NCBI GenBank assembly: GCA_024072375.1
Contig: CP099617.1
Coordinates: 2,646,001 to 2,710,000, forward strand
Source: Sphingomonadaceae bacterium OTU29LAMAA1
Lineage (GTDB): Bacteria > Pseudomonadota > Alphaproteobacteria > Sphingomonadales > Sphingomonadaceae
Length of the DNA stretch: 64,000 bases
Direction of reading: 5' to 3'
This document shows positions 34,211-42,918 of this stretch, piece after piece (positions within the stretch are counted from its first letter, which is position 1; every line of letters starts with the position of its first letter). The notes beneath the pieces are model-generated. The model made no database searches, had not been told where the DNA came from, and was given only the letters and a program-made list of their open reading frames with translations. The position numbers and the translations under genes were made by a program.

Positions 34211-35080
34211 TTAGCGGCTCCAGCGTGCCCAGATCGCCGTCGGCAGGGCAAGGCCGCGTGCTTCTTCACGCACGCCCAGTTCCCCCGCCTCGACCGTGCC
34301 GGGCAGGTCGGCGAACAGCTGGGTCAGCAACTCCCCGATCGCCAGCGCGGACATGCGCACCGCGTACACCGTCAGGAACAGGAAGCGGCTGTCCGCATCG
34401 ATCAACTTGCGGCAGTCGGCGAGCAGGCGCGGCAGATCCTCCTCCAGCCGCCAGATCTCGCCCTCCGGCCCGCGGCCATATTTCGGCGGGTCGAGCAGGA
34501 TACCGTCGTAGCGGCGATTGCGACGCACCTCGCGCGCGATGAACTTGGCGGCGTCGTCGATGATCCAGCGTACCGGCGCGTCCTGCATGCCCGACAGCGC
34601 GGCATTGGCCTTCGCCGCCTCGATCGACTTCTTCGATGCGTCGACGTGCACCATTTTCGCGCCGGCGCTGGCCATCGCCAGCGTGCCGACGCCGGTATAG
34701 CCGAACAGATTCATGCACTCCGCGCCCGGCTTGTCGGCGACCTGCTCACGCATCCAGCTCCACACCGGCGCCATGTCGGGGAAAAAGCCGAGGTGGCGGA
34801 ACGGCGTCGTCTGCGCGGTAAAGCGAACCTCGTTCCACTTCAGCGGCCAGCCTTCGCGCGGCACCGGTTCGGCAAAGACCCAGCGGCCGCCGCCGTCTTC
34901 ATCGCTGGCGGGGACGAATTCGCCATGCGCCTTCCAGTTTTCGGTCGCGGGCGCCCACATCGCCTGTGGTTCGGGGCGGACGAAGCGGAAGCGGCCATAG
35001 CGTTCGAGCTTCTTGCCATGCCCCGAATCGATCAGGCCGTAATCCGCCCAGGGTTCGCCGATCAGCGTGTCGAGCTTCAC
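34211..35080 (-). CDS. Class I SAM methyltransferase (RlmI/RlmK-like)
   Basis: An approximately 289-aa Rossmann methyltransferase. The SAM motif is NLFGYTGVGTLAMA, followed by VHVDASKKSIEAAKANA and the catalytic LLDPPKYGRG (DPPxF/Y/K type), as in 23S rRNA cytosine C5-methyltransferases of the RlmI group. The N-terminal PUA domain of RlmI is absent. A GTG at 35080 with GAAGGG 9 nt upstream is preferred over the TTG at 35089 that overlaps the thrC stop. It is coupled to thrC. Confidence 0.82.
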   Translation of the reverse strand: MKLDTLIGEPWADYGLIDSGHGKKLERYGRFRFVRPEPQAMWAPATENWKAHGEFVPASDEDGGGRWVFAEPVPREGWPLKWNEVRFTAQTTPFRHLGFFPDMAPVWSWMREQVADKPGAECMNLFGYTGVGTLAMASAGAKMVHVDASKKSIEAAKANAALSGMQDAPVRWIIDDAAKFIAREVRRNRRYDGILLDPPKYGRGPEGEIWRLEEDLPRLLADCRKLIDADSRFLFLTVYAVRMSALAIGELLTQLFADLPGTVEAGELGVREEARGLALPTAIWARWSR

Positions 35081-35085
35081 CGCAT

Positions 35086-36477
35086 TCAACCCTTCGGCAC
35101 CGCGCGTTCGGCGATGTAGCCGGTCACCGCCTCGAACGTGCCGGGCAGCTCGGCGAAGCGCTCCTCGCGGTCGAACAGGTCGCCGATCCGGCCGGGCAGT
35201 TCGGGACGCTGGCCGGTGGCGCGCTCGACGGCGTCGCGGAACTTGGCGGGGTGCGCGGTGGCGAGCGTTACCACGGGCACGTCGCTCGGGTGGCGGCGGG
35301 CGGCGGCGAGCGCGATCGCGGTGTGCGGGTCGATGACCTGACCGGCATGCTCGTGCGCCCAGCGCATCGCCAGTGTCATGTCGTCCAGATCGACGCGGTC
35401 GCTGGCGAACAGGTCCGCGCCGGTGTGCTGTTCGTCGGTGAGGCGCATCGCGCCCGACGATTCGAAGCCCTGCATCTGCGCCGACAGCGCCGCGCCGTCG
35501 CGCGCGCCGAGGTCGAACAGCAGGCGCTCGAAATTGGAGCTGACCTGGATGTCCATCGACGGGGTCGGCGTCTGCTGGACTACGCCCTTGCTGTAATCAC
35601 CCGCCGAGATCGCGCGGTGCAAGATGTCGTTGACGTTGGTCGCGACGATCAGCTTCGAGATGGGGAGGCCCATCTTCGCGGCCACGTAACCGGCGAACAC
35701 GTCACCGAAATTGCCCGTCGGCACCGAAAAGGCGACGACGCGATCGGGCGCGCCGAGGCGAACCGCGGCGTAGAAGTAATAGACCACCTGCGCCATCAAC
35801 CGCGCCCAGTTGATCGAATTGACCGCCGAGAGCGCGAACGTGCCCGAGAAGCCGGGATCGTTGAACATCCGCTTCACCAGCGCCTGCGCGGTGTCGAAAT
35901 CGCCGTCGATCGCGATGTTGTGGACGTTGGGGGCGAGCACCGTCGTCATCTGGCGGCGCTGCACGTCCGACACGCGGCCGGCGGGGTGGAGCATGAAGAT
36001 ATCGACGCCCTGCCGACCGGCGATCGCGTCGATCGCGGCGGAGCCGGTGTCGCCGCTGGTCGCGCCGACGATGGTGAGGTGCTTGTCCGTGCCGGTCAGG
36101 AATGTCTCGAACAACAGGCCGAGCAGCTGGAGCGCGACGTCCTTGAACGCCAGCGTCGGGCCGTGGAACAGTTCGAGCAGCCACTGGTCATGGTCGAGCT
36201 GGACCAGCGGCGTCACCGCGGCGTGACTGAAACGGCCATAGGCCTGCGTGCACAGGTCCTTCAGCTCTGCCGCGGTCAGCGCGTCGCCGACGAAGGGTGT
36301 CATCACCGCGACGGCGGTGTCGACATAGGACAGGTTGGCGAGGCCAGCGATCTGATCGCGGGTCAGGCTGGGCCATGCCTCCGGCAGGTAGAGGCCGCCG
36401 TCCGACGCCAGCCCGGCGAGGGTGACGTCACGGAAATCGAGGGCGGGCGCGGCCCCGCGGGTGCTGACATAGCGCAT
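35086..36477 (-). CDS. thrC: Threonine synthase
   Basis: A 463-aa PLP enzyme that makes threonine from O-phosphohomoserine. It starts MRYVSTRGAAPALDF, as in other bacterial ThrC proteins. The PLP Lys lies in LAFKDVALQ, the phosphate-binding region in ATSGDTGSAA, and NSINWARLMAQ is also conserved. The 228-nt upstream extension of the frame is not coding. It lies after SURF1 on the same strand but is separated by a 335-nt gap, so it probably has its own promoter. Confidence 0.95.
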   Translation of the reverse strand: MRYVSTRGAAPALDFRDVTLAGLASDGGLYLPEAWPSLTRDQIAGLANLSYVDTAVAVMTPFVGDALTAAELKDLCTQAYGRFSHAAVTPLVQLDHDQWLLELFHGPTLAFKDVALQLLGLLFETFLTGTDKHLTIVGATSGDTGSAAIDAIAGRQGVDIFMLHPAGRVSDVQRRQMTTVLAPNVHNIAIDGDFDTAQALVKRMFNDPGFSGTFALSAVNSINWARLMAQVVYYFYAAVRLGAPDRVVAFSVPTGNFGDVFAGYVAAKMGLPISKLIVATNVNDILHRAISAGDYSKGVVQQTPTPSMDIQVSSNFERLLFDLGARDGAALSAQMQGFESSGAMRLTDEQHTGADLFASDRVDLDDMTLAMRWAHEHAGQVIDPHTAIALAAARRHPSDVPVVTLATAHPAKFRDAVERATGQRPELPGRIGDLFDREERFAELPGTFEAVTGYIAERAVPKG

Positions 36478-36812
36478 CGCGGCTGGGTAGCGGGCGAGGG
36501 CGTGAGGGGCAACGGCGGGATTCTTGGGGCGAGGCACGGTGGGGCTATCGCCCGGACGGAGCGGCGGAGAGGTGATTTGCCGATTCGAACGTTCGGAAGT
36601 TGCCGAAGTTGACGGTACGTCTGTGTCGAAAACGCCGCCTTGCCCGGTGCCGCAGGACACGCGGGTGGGTCGGTTGCGACGGTCGGACATGCGCGGGAGA
36701 TACATTGCCGGCTGCGTGTAGGACAGCGCTTATGCGCTGTGGCGGGAGGGTGGGCAAAGGGTCGCCGGGGTGACGCGGGAGTGGTGCTGCCGTCTTCCCC
36801 CGGTCGTGAGGC
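36478..36812. other. 335-nt gap between SURF1 and thrC
   Basis: No open frame with protein-like composition on either strand. It contains a perfect hairpin at 36723-36740 (ACAGCGC / GCGCTGT, 4-nt loop) downstream of the SURF1 stop, without a T-run, and a CGAACGTTCG palindrome near 36584-36593. It probably holds the SURF1 3' end and the thrC promoter. Confidence 0.5.
36723..36740. terminator. Hairpin downstream of SURF1 (terminator candidate)
   Basis: A perfect 7-bp stem with TTAT loop, about 70 nt after the SURF1 stop on the minus strand. There is no U-tract follow-on, so efficient intrinsic termination is uncertain. Confidence 0.35.
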
Positions 36813-37409
36813 TTACCGCCGCCGTCGTACCGCCAGAACGTAGATCACTGCGGCGATGGCGGCGAAGAAGAACCATTGCACCGCGTAGGACAGGTGATTG
36901 TTCGGGACGGACGACAGGTCCGGCTTGCCGTTCGCGCCCAGGCCCAGCGCAGGCGTATCGGCGACCAGCATCAGGCGTTGCGGGGTGCGATCGAACAGCG
37001 AGCCGATCAGCGAGCGCGAATCAGGGGCGTGACTGATGAAGCCCGAGACTGGGCCGCCGGTCCAGCGACCGGCAAACTTCGGATCGGGGGTGGTCCCGAG
37101 CTGGACGATCATCCCCGGACCCTCTGCCCCGGTGCGGCATTCGACGATGAGGCGGAAGCCCGCAGCACCGGCGCCAGCGAGGCGTTGCGCGACGGGTTCG
37201 ACACATAGGCCGGACGCGCGCCGGAACAGCAGCGTCTCGTCAGGCAGATCGGGGAAGGCGATCGGCGGCTTGGCGGGGTTGGCCGCGAGCTGCGCGATAT
37301 ACGCGTCCTTCTTCGGGGCGCGATCGAGCAACTGCCAGAGGCCGAGGGCGATCATCGCCGCCACCGCGATGACGACGACGATGGTTGAGACGACGGGAAT
37401 ACGCTTCAT
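36813..37409 (-). CDS. SURF1-family cytochrome oxidase assembly protein
   Basis: A 198-aa inner-membrane protein with one helix at each end (about 8-27 and 174-192) and a periplasmic beta domain between them, the SURF1 layout. GLWQLLDRAPKKD near the N-terminus and NNHLSYAVQWFFFA near the C-terminus are the family signatures. It aids haem a insertion into CoxA. It overlaps the DUF983 stop by 4 nt. Confidence 0.9.
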   Translation of the reverse strand: MKRIPVVSTIVVVIAVAAMIALGLWQLLDRAPKKDAYIAQLAANPAKPPIAFPDLPDETLLFRRASGLCVEPVAQRLAGAGAAGFRLIVECRTGAEGPGMIVQLGTTPDPKFAGRWTGGPVSGFISHAPDSRSLIGSLFDRTPQRLMLVADTPALGLGANGKPDLSSVPNNHLSYAVQWFFFAAIAAVIYVLAVRRRR

Positions 37410-37780
37410 GAATTAGGGTCGATCCGCCCTTCGCGCGCGGCGTTACGATATTCGGCGGACATCAGCGCGCCCTTGGCGATGCGGAGCGACCAGACGACTC
37501 CGGCCAGCGTCACCGGAATCCAGATCAGCATGTGCAGCCACAATGGCGGACTGAGCGTCAGTTCGAGGATGATTGCGCCGGCGACGACGATGGTGCCGAG
37601 GATCAGGGTGAGGAACGCCGCCGGTCCATCGCCGACGTTGAACTGCGTGTAATCGAGCCCGCAGGCGCGGCACCGATCGGCGAATTTGATCCAGCCGGCG
37701 AACAACGTGGGCTGTGCGCAGCGCGGACACAGCCCTTTCAGAGCGACCTCAACGATGGCCGGTGAGGTCGCCTCCGTCAT
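37406..37780 (-). CDS. DUF983 membrane protein
   Basis: A 124-aa protein. The N-terminus has two zinc-ribbon-like Cys pairs (CPRC and CRAC), followed by two or three hydrophobic helices. DUF983 proteins are regularly found between coxC and SURF1 in alphaproteobacteria and are thought to be cofactor or assembly factors, without proven activity. The ATG overlaps the coxC stop by one base. Confidence 0.88.
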   Translation of the reverse strand: MTEATSPAIVEVALKGLCPRCAQPTLFAGWIKFADRCRACGLDYTQFNVGDGPAAFLTLILGTIVVAGAIILELTLSPPLWLHMLIWIPVTLAGVVWSLRIAKGALMSAEYRNAAREGRIDPNS

Positions 37781-38712
37781 CAGCCGCCGTGGACCGGCGC
37801 GCCCCAGCCACCCCAAACGTAGACGGTGACGAACAGGAACAGCCACACCACGTCGACGAAATGCCAATACCAGGCGGCGGCTTCGAAGCCGAAATGCTGG
37901 CGCGGGGTGAAGTCGCCCTTGTACGCGCGGATCAGGCAGACGGCGAGGAAGATGGTGCCGATCAGGACGTGGAAACCGTGGAAGCCGGTCGCCATGAAGA
38001 AGGCGGCCCCATAGTTGATCCCCTTGAAGGGGAAGGGCGCGTGAGCGTATTCATACGCCTGAATGCTGCTGAACAGCACGCCGAGCGCCACCGTCAGCCA
38101 CAGCCCCTTGAGCACGCCGTCCCGGTTGCCGACGCCGAGAAGGCCCCACAGGCCGGTCTTCTCGCCGCCGCGCTGGTTGTGGATCAGCGCGTGGTGCGCC
38201 CAGGTGACGGTGGTGCCGCTGGTGAGCAGGATCAGCGTGTTGAGCAGCGGCAGTTCGAAGGCGTTGATGACCTCCAGCCCCTTGGGCGGCCATTGCGCGG
38301 CAATCGCGGCCGCACCCTCGGCAGCGCGTTCGACTTGGCCGTCGACGATGCTCATCGCGGTCGGGAACAGGCTGAAGTCGAAGAACGCCCAGAACCAGCC
38401 GACGAAGAACATGACTTCTGAGGCGATGAACAGGATCATGCCGTAGCGGAAGTGAAGCTGCACGACCGGAGTATGATCGCCGTGATGCGCCTCGCGCACC
38501 ACGTCGGCCCACCAGCTGTACATCGTGAACAATACGCCCGCGAGGCCGGCGAAGAAAATCCAGCCGCCGCCATTGGCCTTGTCGGCGGCGAGGTGTCCGC
38601 CATGCATCCACATGATCGCGCCGGACGCCATCACCAGCGCCGACAGCGATCCGAACAGCGGCCAGATGCTGGGGGGCAGGATGTGGTAATCGTGGTTCTT
38701 GGCGCCAGCCAT
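37780..38712 (-). CDS. coxC: Cytochrome c oxidase subunit III
   Basis: A 310-aa aa3-type oxidase subunit with seven hydrophobic helices. It starts MAGAKNHDYHILPPSIWP. Conserved motifs include EVMFFVGWFWAFFD, GTTVTWAHHALI and ATGFHGFHVLIGT. It is longer than some homologues owing to an insertion after the third helix. AGGGAAAC precedes the ATG. Confidence 0.96.
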   Translation of the reverse strand: MAGAKNHDYHILPPSIWPLFGSLSALVMASGAIMWMHGGHLAADKANGGGWIFFAGLAGVLFTMYSWWADVVREAHHGDHTPVVQLHFRYGMILFIASEVMFFVGWFWAFFDFSLFPTAMSIVDGQVERAAEGAAAIAAQWPPKGLEVINAFELPLLNTLILLTSGTTVTWAHHALIHNQRGGEKTGLWGLLGVGNRDGVLKGLWLTVALGVLFSSIQAYEYAHAPFPFKGINYGAAFFMATGFHGFHVLIGTIFLAVCLIRAYKGDFTPRQHFGFEAAAWYWHFVDVVWLFLFVTVYVWGGWGAPVHGG

Positions 38713-38747
38713 GTCGTTTCCCTGTTCTTATCCTCTTATCCCACGCT

Positions 38748-39308
38748 CTAGCCCGTGGTTTTGGCAGAATCCACCGGGTAAAACGTGTAGGAGAGGGTGA
38801 TCGTTTCCACGTCCTTCGCATCCGGGTCGTCCATGATCTTCGGATCGACGAAGAAGATGACCGGCATGCGCTGCGTCTCGCCCGGCTTCAGCGTTTGCTG
38901 GGTGAAGCAGAAGCACTGGATCTTGGTGAAATATTTGCCGGCCGAGCTGGGCGTGACGTTGAACGTCGCGGTGCCGGTGACCGGCTTCGTGTCGGTGTTC
39001 GTCGCAGTGAAGAACGCCATGTCGCGCGCGCCGATCCTGACGGTTTCCGATCCGGCTTCGGGGCGGAAGCGCCACTTCATGCCGGGGGCGACGTTGCTGT
39101 CGAAATCGACGCGGATCAGCTTGTTGACCGCGCCCGGTGCCTCTTCGCCGCGTTGCGTCGTGCCGTTAAGACCGGTGACCTGACAGAACATGCGATATAG
39201 CGGGATGCTCGCCCAGGCGACGCCGGTCATGAAGCAGATGCCGATCACCGCGAACATCGCGGTGCGCAGCTGGCGTTTGGTGGAGGAGGGGGCGGCGGCG
39301 GTCGTCAC
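38748..39308 (-). CDS. ctaG: Cytochrome c oxidase assembly protein CtaG/Cox11
   Basis: A 186-aa periplasmic copper chaperone anchored by one N-terminal helix, delivering copper to CuB of CoxA. The copper Cys pair lies in QCFCFTQQ, with a third Cys in YRMFCQVTG. The GTG start at 39308 overlaps the stop of the small upstream gene by 4 nt (GTGA). Confidence 0.95.
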   Translation of the reverse strand: MTTAAAPSSTKRQLRTAMFAVIGICFMTGVAWASIPLYRMFCQVTGLNGTTQRGEEAPGAVNKLIRVDFDSNVAPGMKWRFRPEAGSETVRIGARDMAFFTATNTDTKPVTGTATFNVTPSSAGKYFTKIQCFCFTQQTLKPGETQRMPVIFFVDPKIMDDPDAKDVETITLSYTFYPVDSAKTTG

Positions 39309-39439
39309 ATCATCCCTTCGCGGATCTTCACAATCGCGACGGCGAAGATCAGGATGACGAACGCGCCGAGCAGCCACGCCATCACCTGCGCGCGCGATTT
39401 CTGGCGGCTGCGGATCAGGTCCTGTTCGTCCGGGGTCAT
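39305..39439 (-). CDS. 44-residue membrane protein between ctaB and ctaG
   Basis: A tiny open frame, starting [16 protein letters not shown] and ending KIREGMM, with one membrane helix in between (about residues 20-37). It overlaps ctaB by 4 nt (ATGA) and ctaG by 4 nt (GTGA), so it is tightly coupled on both sides, which supports it as a real gene. A small protein here is a conserved feature of alphaproteobacterial cox operons (sometimes called CoxF). Its function is not established. Confidence 0.8.
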   Translation of the reverse strand: MTPDEQDLIRSRQKSRAQVMAWLLGAFVILIFAVAIVKIREGMM

Positions 39440-40338
39440 GCGAACACCCAGCGATCGACGACGAGCGCGCCGAACATCACGAACAGATAGAGGATCGAAT
39501 AGCTGAACAAGCGCTTCTCCGGCTTCATCGTGTCATCGGTGCCCGTCTTCCGCGTCGCGACGATCGCGGCGAGACCGGCGAAGGCGAGCGTCATGGCGAC
39601 GGCGACAACGCCGTAGATCGCGCCGGTCAGGCCGAGCGCCCAAGGTGCGATCGCGACCAGCGCCATCGGGATGGTGTAGAGGCCGATCTGTCGCCGCGTC
39701 ACGCGTTCACCCGCGACGACGGGCAGCATCGGCACGCCGGCGTTGGTATAGTCGCTGTTCATGAACAGCGCGAGCGCCCAGAAATGCGGCGGCGTCCACA
39801 GGAAGACGAGGCTGAACAACAGCACCGGCAGCAGCGCGACATGGCCCGTCGCCGCAGCCCAGCCGATCAGCGGGGGGAATGCGCCTGCCGCGCCGCCGAT
39901 GACGATGTTCTGCGGCGTACGACGCTTGAGCCAGACGGTGTAGATCAGCACGTAGAACAGGATCGAGACGGTCAGGATCGCGGCTGCGGCAAAGTTCACT
40001 GCGACGAACATCAGGATGACCGAAAAGGCGGCAAGGCCGACACCGAAGTGCAGCGCAGCCTGCCGGTCCATCCGGCCATCGGGCAGAGGACGCTTTTGCG
40101 TACGGCGCATCTTGGCGTCGATATCGGCTTCATACCATTGGTTGAGCGCACCCGCCGCACCTGCGCCCAGCGCGATGCACAGGATCGCGGTGAAGCCGAT
40201 CACCGGGTGGATGCCGACGGGAGCCGCCAGCATCCCGCACAAGCCGGTGAAGACGACGAGCGTCATCACCCGCGGCTTGGTCAGCGCCAGGAAATCGCGC
40301 CAGTCGGCGGGGGGAAGCAGGGGCGTCGCGGCCGTCAT
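39436..40338 (-). CDS. ctaB: Protohaem IX farnesyltransferase (haem O synthase)
   Basis: A 300-aa UbiA-type prenyltransferase making haem O for the oxidase. Asp-rich prenyl-binding motifs [21 protein letters not shown] and, in the second half, [17 protein letters not shown] match CtaB. Nine hydrophobic helices. It starts [10 protein letters not shown]. It reads away from the diiron-protein gene, with an FNR-like box in the shared 148-nt gap. Confidence 0.94.
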   Translation of the reverse strand: MTAATPLLPPADWRDFLALTKPRVMTLVVFTGLCGMLAAPVGIHPVIGFTAILCIALGAGAAGALNQWYEADIDAKMRRTQKRPLPDGRMDRQAALHFGVGLAAFSVILMFVAVNFAAAAILTVSILFYVLIYTVWLKRRTPQNIVIGGAAGAFPPLIGWAAATGHVALLPVLLFSLVFLWTPPHFWALALFMNSDYTNAGVPMLPVVAGERVTRRQIGLYTIPMALVAIAPWALGLTGAIYGVVAVAMTLAFAGLAAIVATRKTGTDDTMKPEKRLFSYSILYLFVMFGALVVDRWVFA

Positions 40339-40405
40339 GATCGCGATGCTATACGCGTGCGACGGGCGATTAGAAAGGGCGAGCGGGGCGCCTGCCGGTA
40401 TCGTC

Positions 40406-40419
40406 ATGATCCACATCAA
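40406..40419. promoter_or_regulatory. FNR/FixK-like box between ctaB and the diiron gene
   Basis: ATGAT-CCAC-ATCAA matches the FNR/FixK consensus TTGAT-N4-ATCAA at 9 of 10 fixed positions. It lies 68 nt from each of the divergent start codons (40338 and 40487), a good spacing for control of either or both genes by oxygen or redox. Confidence 0.6.
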
Positions 40420-40486
40420 GCGACTCGGGAAGCCAAGGAACGATAAGCAGACCAAGCGGTTAGCCAGCCACCAGGAGAGAGTTTCG

Positions 40487-41380
40487 ATGGCTACCCGTAT
40501 CGCAGACGCCGACATTCGCGCGTCCCAATTTCTGACCGACAGCTTCCAGCGTGGTCTGGCGCACTGGAACCGGGAACGGCTGGAGCCGGCATTCCCGATC
40601 GAAGACTGGCAGCGCGTGCTCGATCGCGATGTCCGCATGCAGCGCCTCGAAGGCGGTTTTCTCGAGGAATTGCGTGACGAGGTCGCCGCCGAGGCTGCCG
40701 CTGCACCGACCGACGTCGAAGGCTTCATCGCCTGGTTCGAGGAACTGAAGCAGAGCGGGCCCGGACAGCACGATCCGCTGTTCCCGTGGCTGGCCGAAGA
40801 AGCGAACCTCGACCAGATCCGCTGGTTCTTCGAACAGGAAGCCGCCGGCGAGGCAGGATTCGACGACCTCGTCGCGATGACGCAGGTCAAGTTGCCGACG
40901 CTGCCCAAGCTGGAGCTGGCGCGCAATTATTGGGATGAAATGGGCCGCGGCAATGCCAAGGGCATGCACGGGCCGATGCTCGATGCGCTCGTCGAGACGC
41001 TGGCGGTGAACCCGGTGATCGAAAACACTTTGTGGCAGAGCCTGTGCCTTGCCAACGCGATGACCGCTATGGCGACCAGCCGCCGTTATGCGTGGCATTC
41101 GGTGGGTGCGCTGGGGGTGATCGAACTGACGGCGCCGGATCGATCCGCAGCAACCGCCAAGGGGCTGCGGCGGCTAGGCTTCAAGGACAAGGAGCGCCGT
41201 TATTTCGATCTGCATGCGGTGCTGGACATCAAGCATAGCGAGGACTGGAACCGCGAGGCGATTCGTCCGGCGGTGAGCGAGGACCCGCGGCGGGCGACGG
41301 CGATGGCCGAGGGTGCGCTGATCCGGTTGCGGTGTGGCGAGCGCTGCTTCGAAGCATATCGCGCTGTGTTGATGGGGTGA
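40487..41380 (+). CDS. Haem-oxygenase-like diiron protein (iron-containing redox enzyme family)
   Basis: A 297-aa all-helical protein of the haem-oxygenase-like diiron oxidase/oxygenase (HDO) fold. Likely metal ligands lie in three helices: Glu116/118 in WFFEQE; Glu151 and His161 in [14 protein letters not shown]; and His243, Asp247 and His250 in [11 protein letters not shown]; Glu213 may also contribute. An AGGAGA ribosome site precedes the ATG. Characterised HDOs carry out C-C or N-oxidation chemistry (for example UndA, SznF), but this one's substrate is unknown. It splits the cox cluster and is divergent from ctaB. Confidence 0.8.
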   Translation: MATRIADADIRASQFLTDSFQRGLAHWNRERLEPAFPIEDWQRVLDRDVRMQRLEGGFLEELRDEVAAEAAAAPTDVEGFIAWFEELKQSGPGQHDPLFPWLAEEANLDQIRWFFEQEAAGEAGFDDLVAMTQVKLPTLPKLELARNYWDEMGRGNAKGMHGPMLDALVETLAVNPVIENTLWQSLCLANAMTAMATSRRYAWHSVGALGVIELTAPDRSAATAKGLRRLGFKDKERRYFDLHAVLDIKHSEDWNREAIRPAVSEDPRRATAMAEGALIRLRCGERCFEAYRAVLMG

Positions 41381-41443
41381 GCGTCGGGGGGGCGGTGTCG
41401 CGCGTCATAATGCGCCGCTTAGCTCCCCTTCTGCCACCGCTTT

Positions 41444-41481
41444 GCGGCACCACCTCCCCCTGACGGGGGAGGTGGTGCCGC
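41444..41481. repeat. Perfect 17-bp inverted repeat (large hairpin)
   Basis: Arms 41444-41460 (GCGGCACCACCTCCCCC) and 41465-41481 are exact reverse complements around TGAC. Located between the convergent diiron and DUF1501 genes, where it could act as a bidirectional terminator. A related element is at about 61551-61660. Confidence 0.85.
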
Positions 41482-41527
41482 GTTTGGTGTTCATCTTTGT
41501 CAGATGGCTCTACGAAGAACCGGTGGT

Positions 41528-42913
41528 TCACACGAAGCCCAGATTCCAGCTCGACGGATTGTAATTGCCCATGTTCGGCAGCACGGTCGTGAGATCGTTG
41601 TTGCCGACGCCGAACCAGCTGGCCAACGTCGCCGCATATTGATCGACCGACGTGGTCGGCAGCAACCGGCCCTGTCCGACATCGTCGGGTGTCCCGTTCC
41701 CGATCGCGGGCGGCGTGCCGTAGAAGCGGCGGCCTTTCACCGCTCCCCCCATCACGAAATGGTGACTGCCCCAGCCGTGATCGGATCCGTCGTCGTTCGA
41801 CTGCAGCGTCCGTCCGAAATCGGAGGCGGTGAAGCTCGTCACCTTGTCCGCGACGCCGAGCGCCACCGTCGTATCGTAAAAGGCGCGCATCGCGTCGGCG
41901 ACGCGACCGATCAGTGCGGGGTGCTGCGCCACGAGGTTGTCGTGCAGGTCGAACCCGCCGATCGAAACGAAGAACACCTGCCGCTTCGCGCCGAGTTCGG
42001 ATGAGACGGAGATCAACCGCGCGACCATCTTGAGCTGGTCGGCAAGGCTGTTGCCCGTCGGGAACAGCCCGAACCCGGATGCCGGAGCGCCGGCCAGCGC
42101 ACCGCTGACCTGCGCATAGGTGTCGAGCGAGCGTTTGCTGACGCGGGCGTGTTCGCTGGCGAACAGGTGCGGGTTGCTGCCGGTCATCAGGCTGCGCAGC
42201 GTCGTGGCTGCGGTAGTCGATCCGAAGAGCGCCGATGCATTGTTGATCAGCGGGATCGGGCCGCCGGTGCCGATCGCATATTGCACCGCCGACTTGCCGG
42301 TGAGGTAGACCGCGTTGCCGCTGGCGTTGATGCACGTCAGCGTCGATGCGCCGTTGCCGCTCTGGAACAGGTCACCGATGCGCCCGCCCCAGCCCGACGT
42401 CGCGCCTTCGGGATTGGAGGCCTGGAAATAGCTCTGCTGGTCATTGTGGCTGAACAGCTTGGGCGGCAGCTTGACTGCATTCTGCTGATATTGCGTTTTC
42501 GTGGTCGGTTGCACCAATGTGCCGACGTTGAGCGCCACCGCGAGCTTGCCCTGATCGAACAGCGGCATCAGCGACTTCATCGTCGGCGCCAACGCATATT
42601 GCCGCCCACCCGGCAGGCCGATCGTCGGGGTCAGCATCGTCCCCGCCAGCGATTCGCGGGTCAATGCGATATTGGCGCGCGCGGCTTGGTACTGGGCATA
42701 GCCGGCCGCGTCATAGGGCGGCAGCGTGTTCGCGTAATCGTTGCCGCCGTAGAGGAAGACGCAGACCAGCGCCTTGTAATCGGTCGCGGTCGCCGCCGCA
42801 GCCTCGCCGATCGCGGCGAGGCTGGTGACGAACGGCGTCGCGATGCCGGCGACGCCGAGGGCGGCGGAGCGCTTGAGGAAGGCGCGGCGGGAGGCGTCTC
42901 GGGTCATGTCCAT
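41528..42913 (-). CDS. DUF1501 exported protein
   Basis: A 461-aa sulfatase-like-fold protein of the DUF1501 family with a Tat signal (SRRAFLKRS followed by a hydrophobic stretch). Family motifs include CVFLYGGNDYANTLPP near the N-terminus, VSIGGFDLHDN, ASDFGRT and SDHGWGSHHFVMG. It probably acts in the periplasm. It directly follows the DUF1800 gene, as in many other genomes, so they form a functional pair of unknown activity. Confidence 0.9.
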   Translation of the reverse strand: MDMTRDASRRAFLKRSAALGVAGIATPFVTSLAAIGEAAAATATDYKALVCVFLYGGNDYANTLPPYDAAGYAQYQAARANIALTRESLAGTMLTPTIGLPGGRQYALAPTMKSLMPLFDQGKLAVALNVGTLVQPTTKTQYQQNAVKLPPKLFSHNDQQSYFQASNPEGATSGWGGRIGDLFQSGNGASTLTCINASGNAVYLTGKSAVQYAIGTGGPIPLINNASALFGSTTAATTLRSLMTGSNPHLFASEHARVSKRSLDTYAQVSGALAGAPASGFGLFPTGNSLADQLKMVARLISVSSELGAKRQVFFVSIGGFDLHDNLVAQHPALIGRVADAMRAFYDTTVALGVADKVTSFTASDFGRTLQSNDDGSDHGWGSHHFVMGGAVKGRRFYGTPPAIGNGTPDDVGQGRLLPTTSVDQYAATLASWFGVGNNDLTTVLPNMGNYNPSSWNLGFV

Positions 42914-42918
42914 GGGGC

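Noticed and set aside
36584..36593. CGAACGTTCG as a LexA site
   Set aside because: The alphaproteobacterial LexA box is GTTC-N7-GTTC; this palindrome does not fit it and lies next to no SOS gene.
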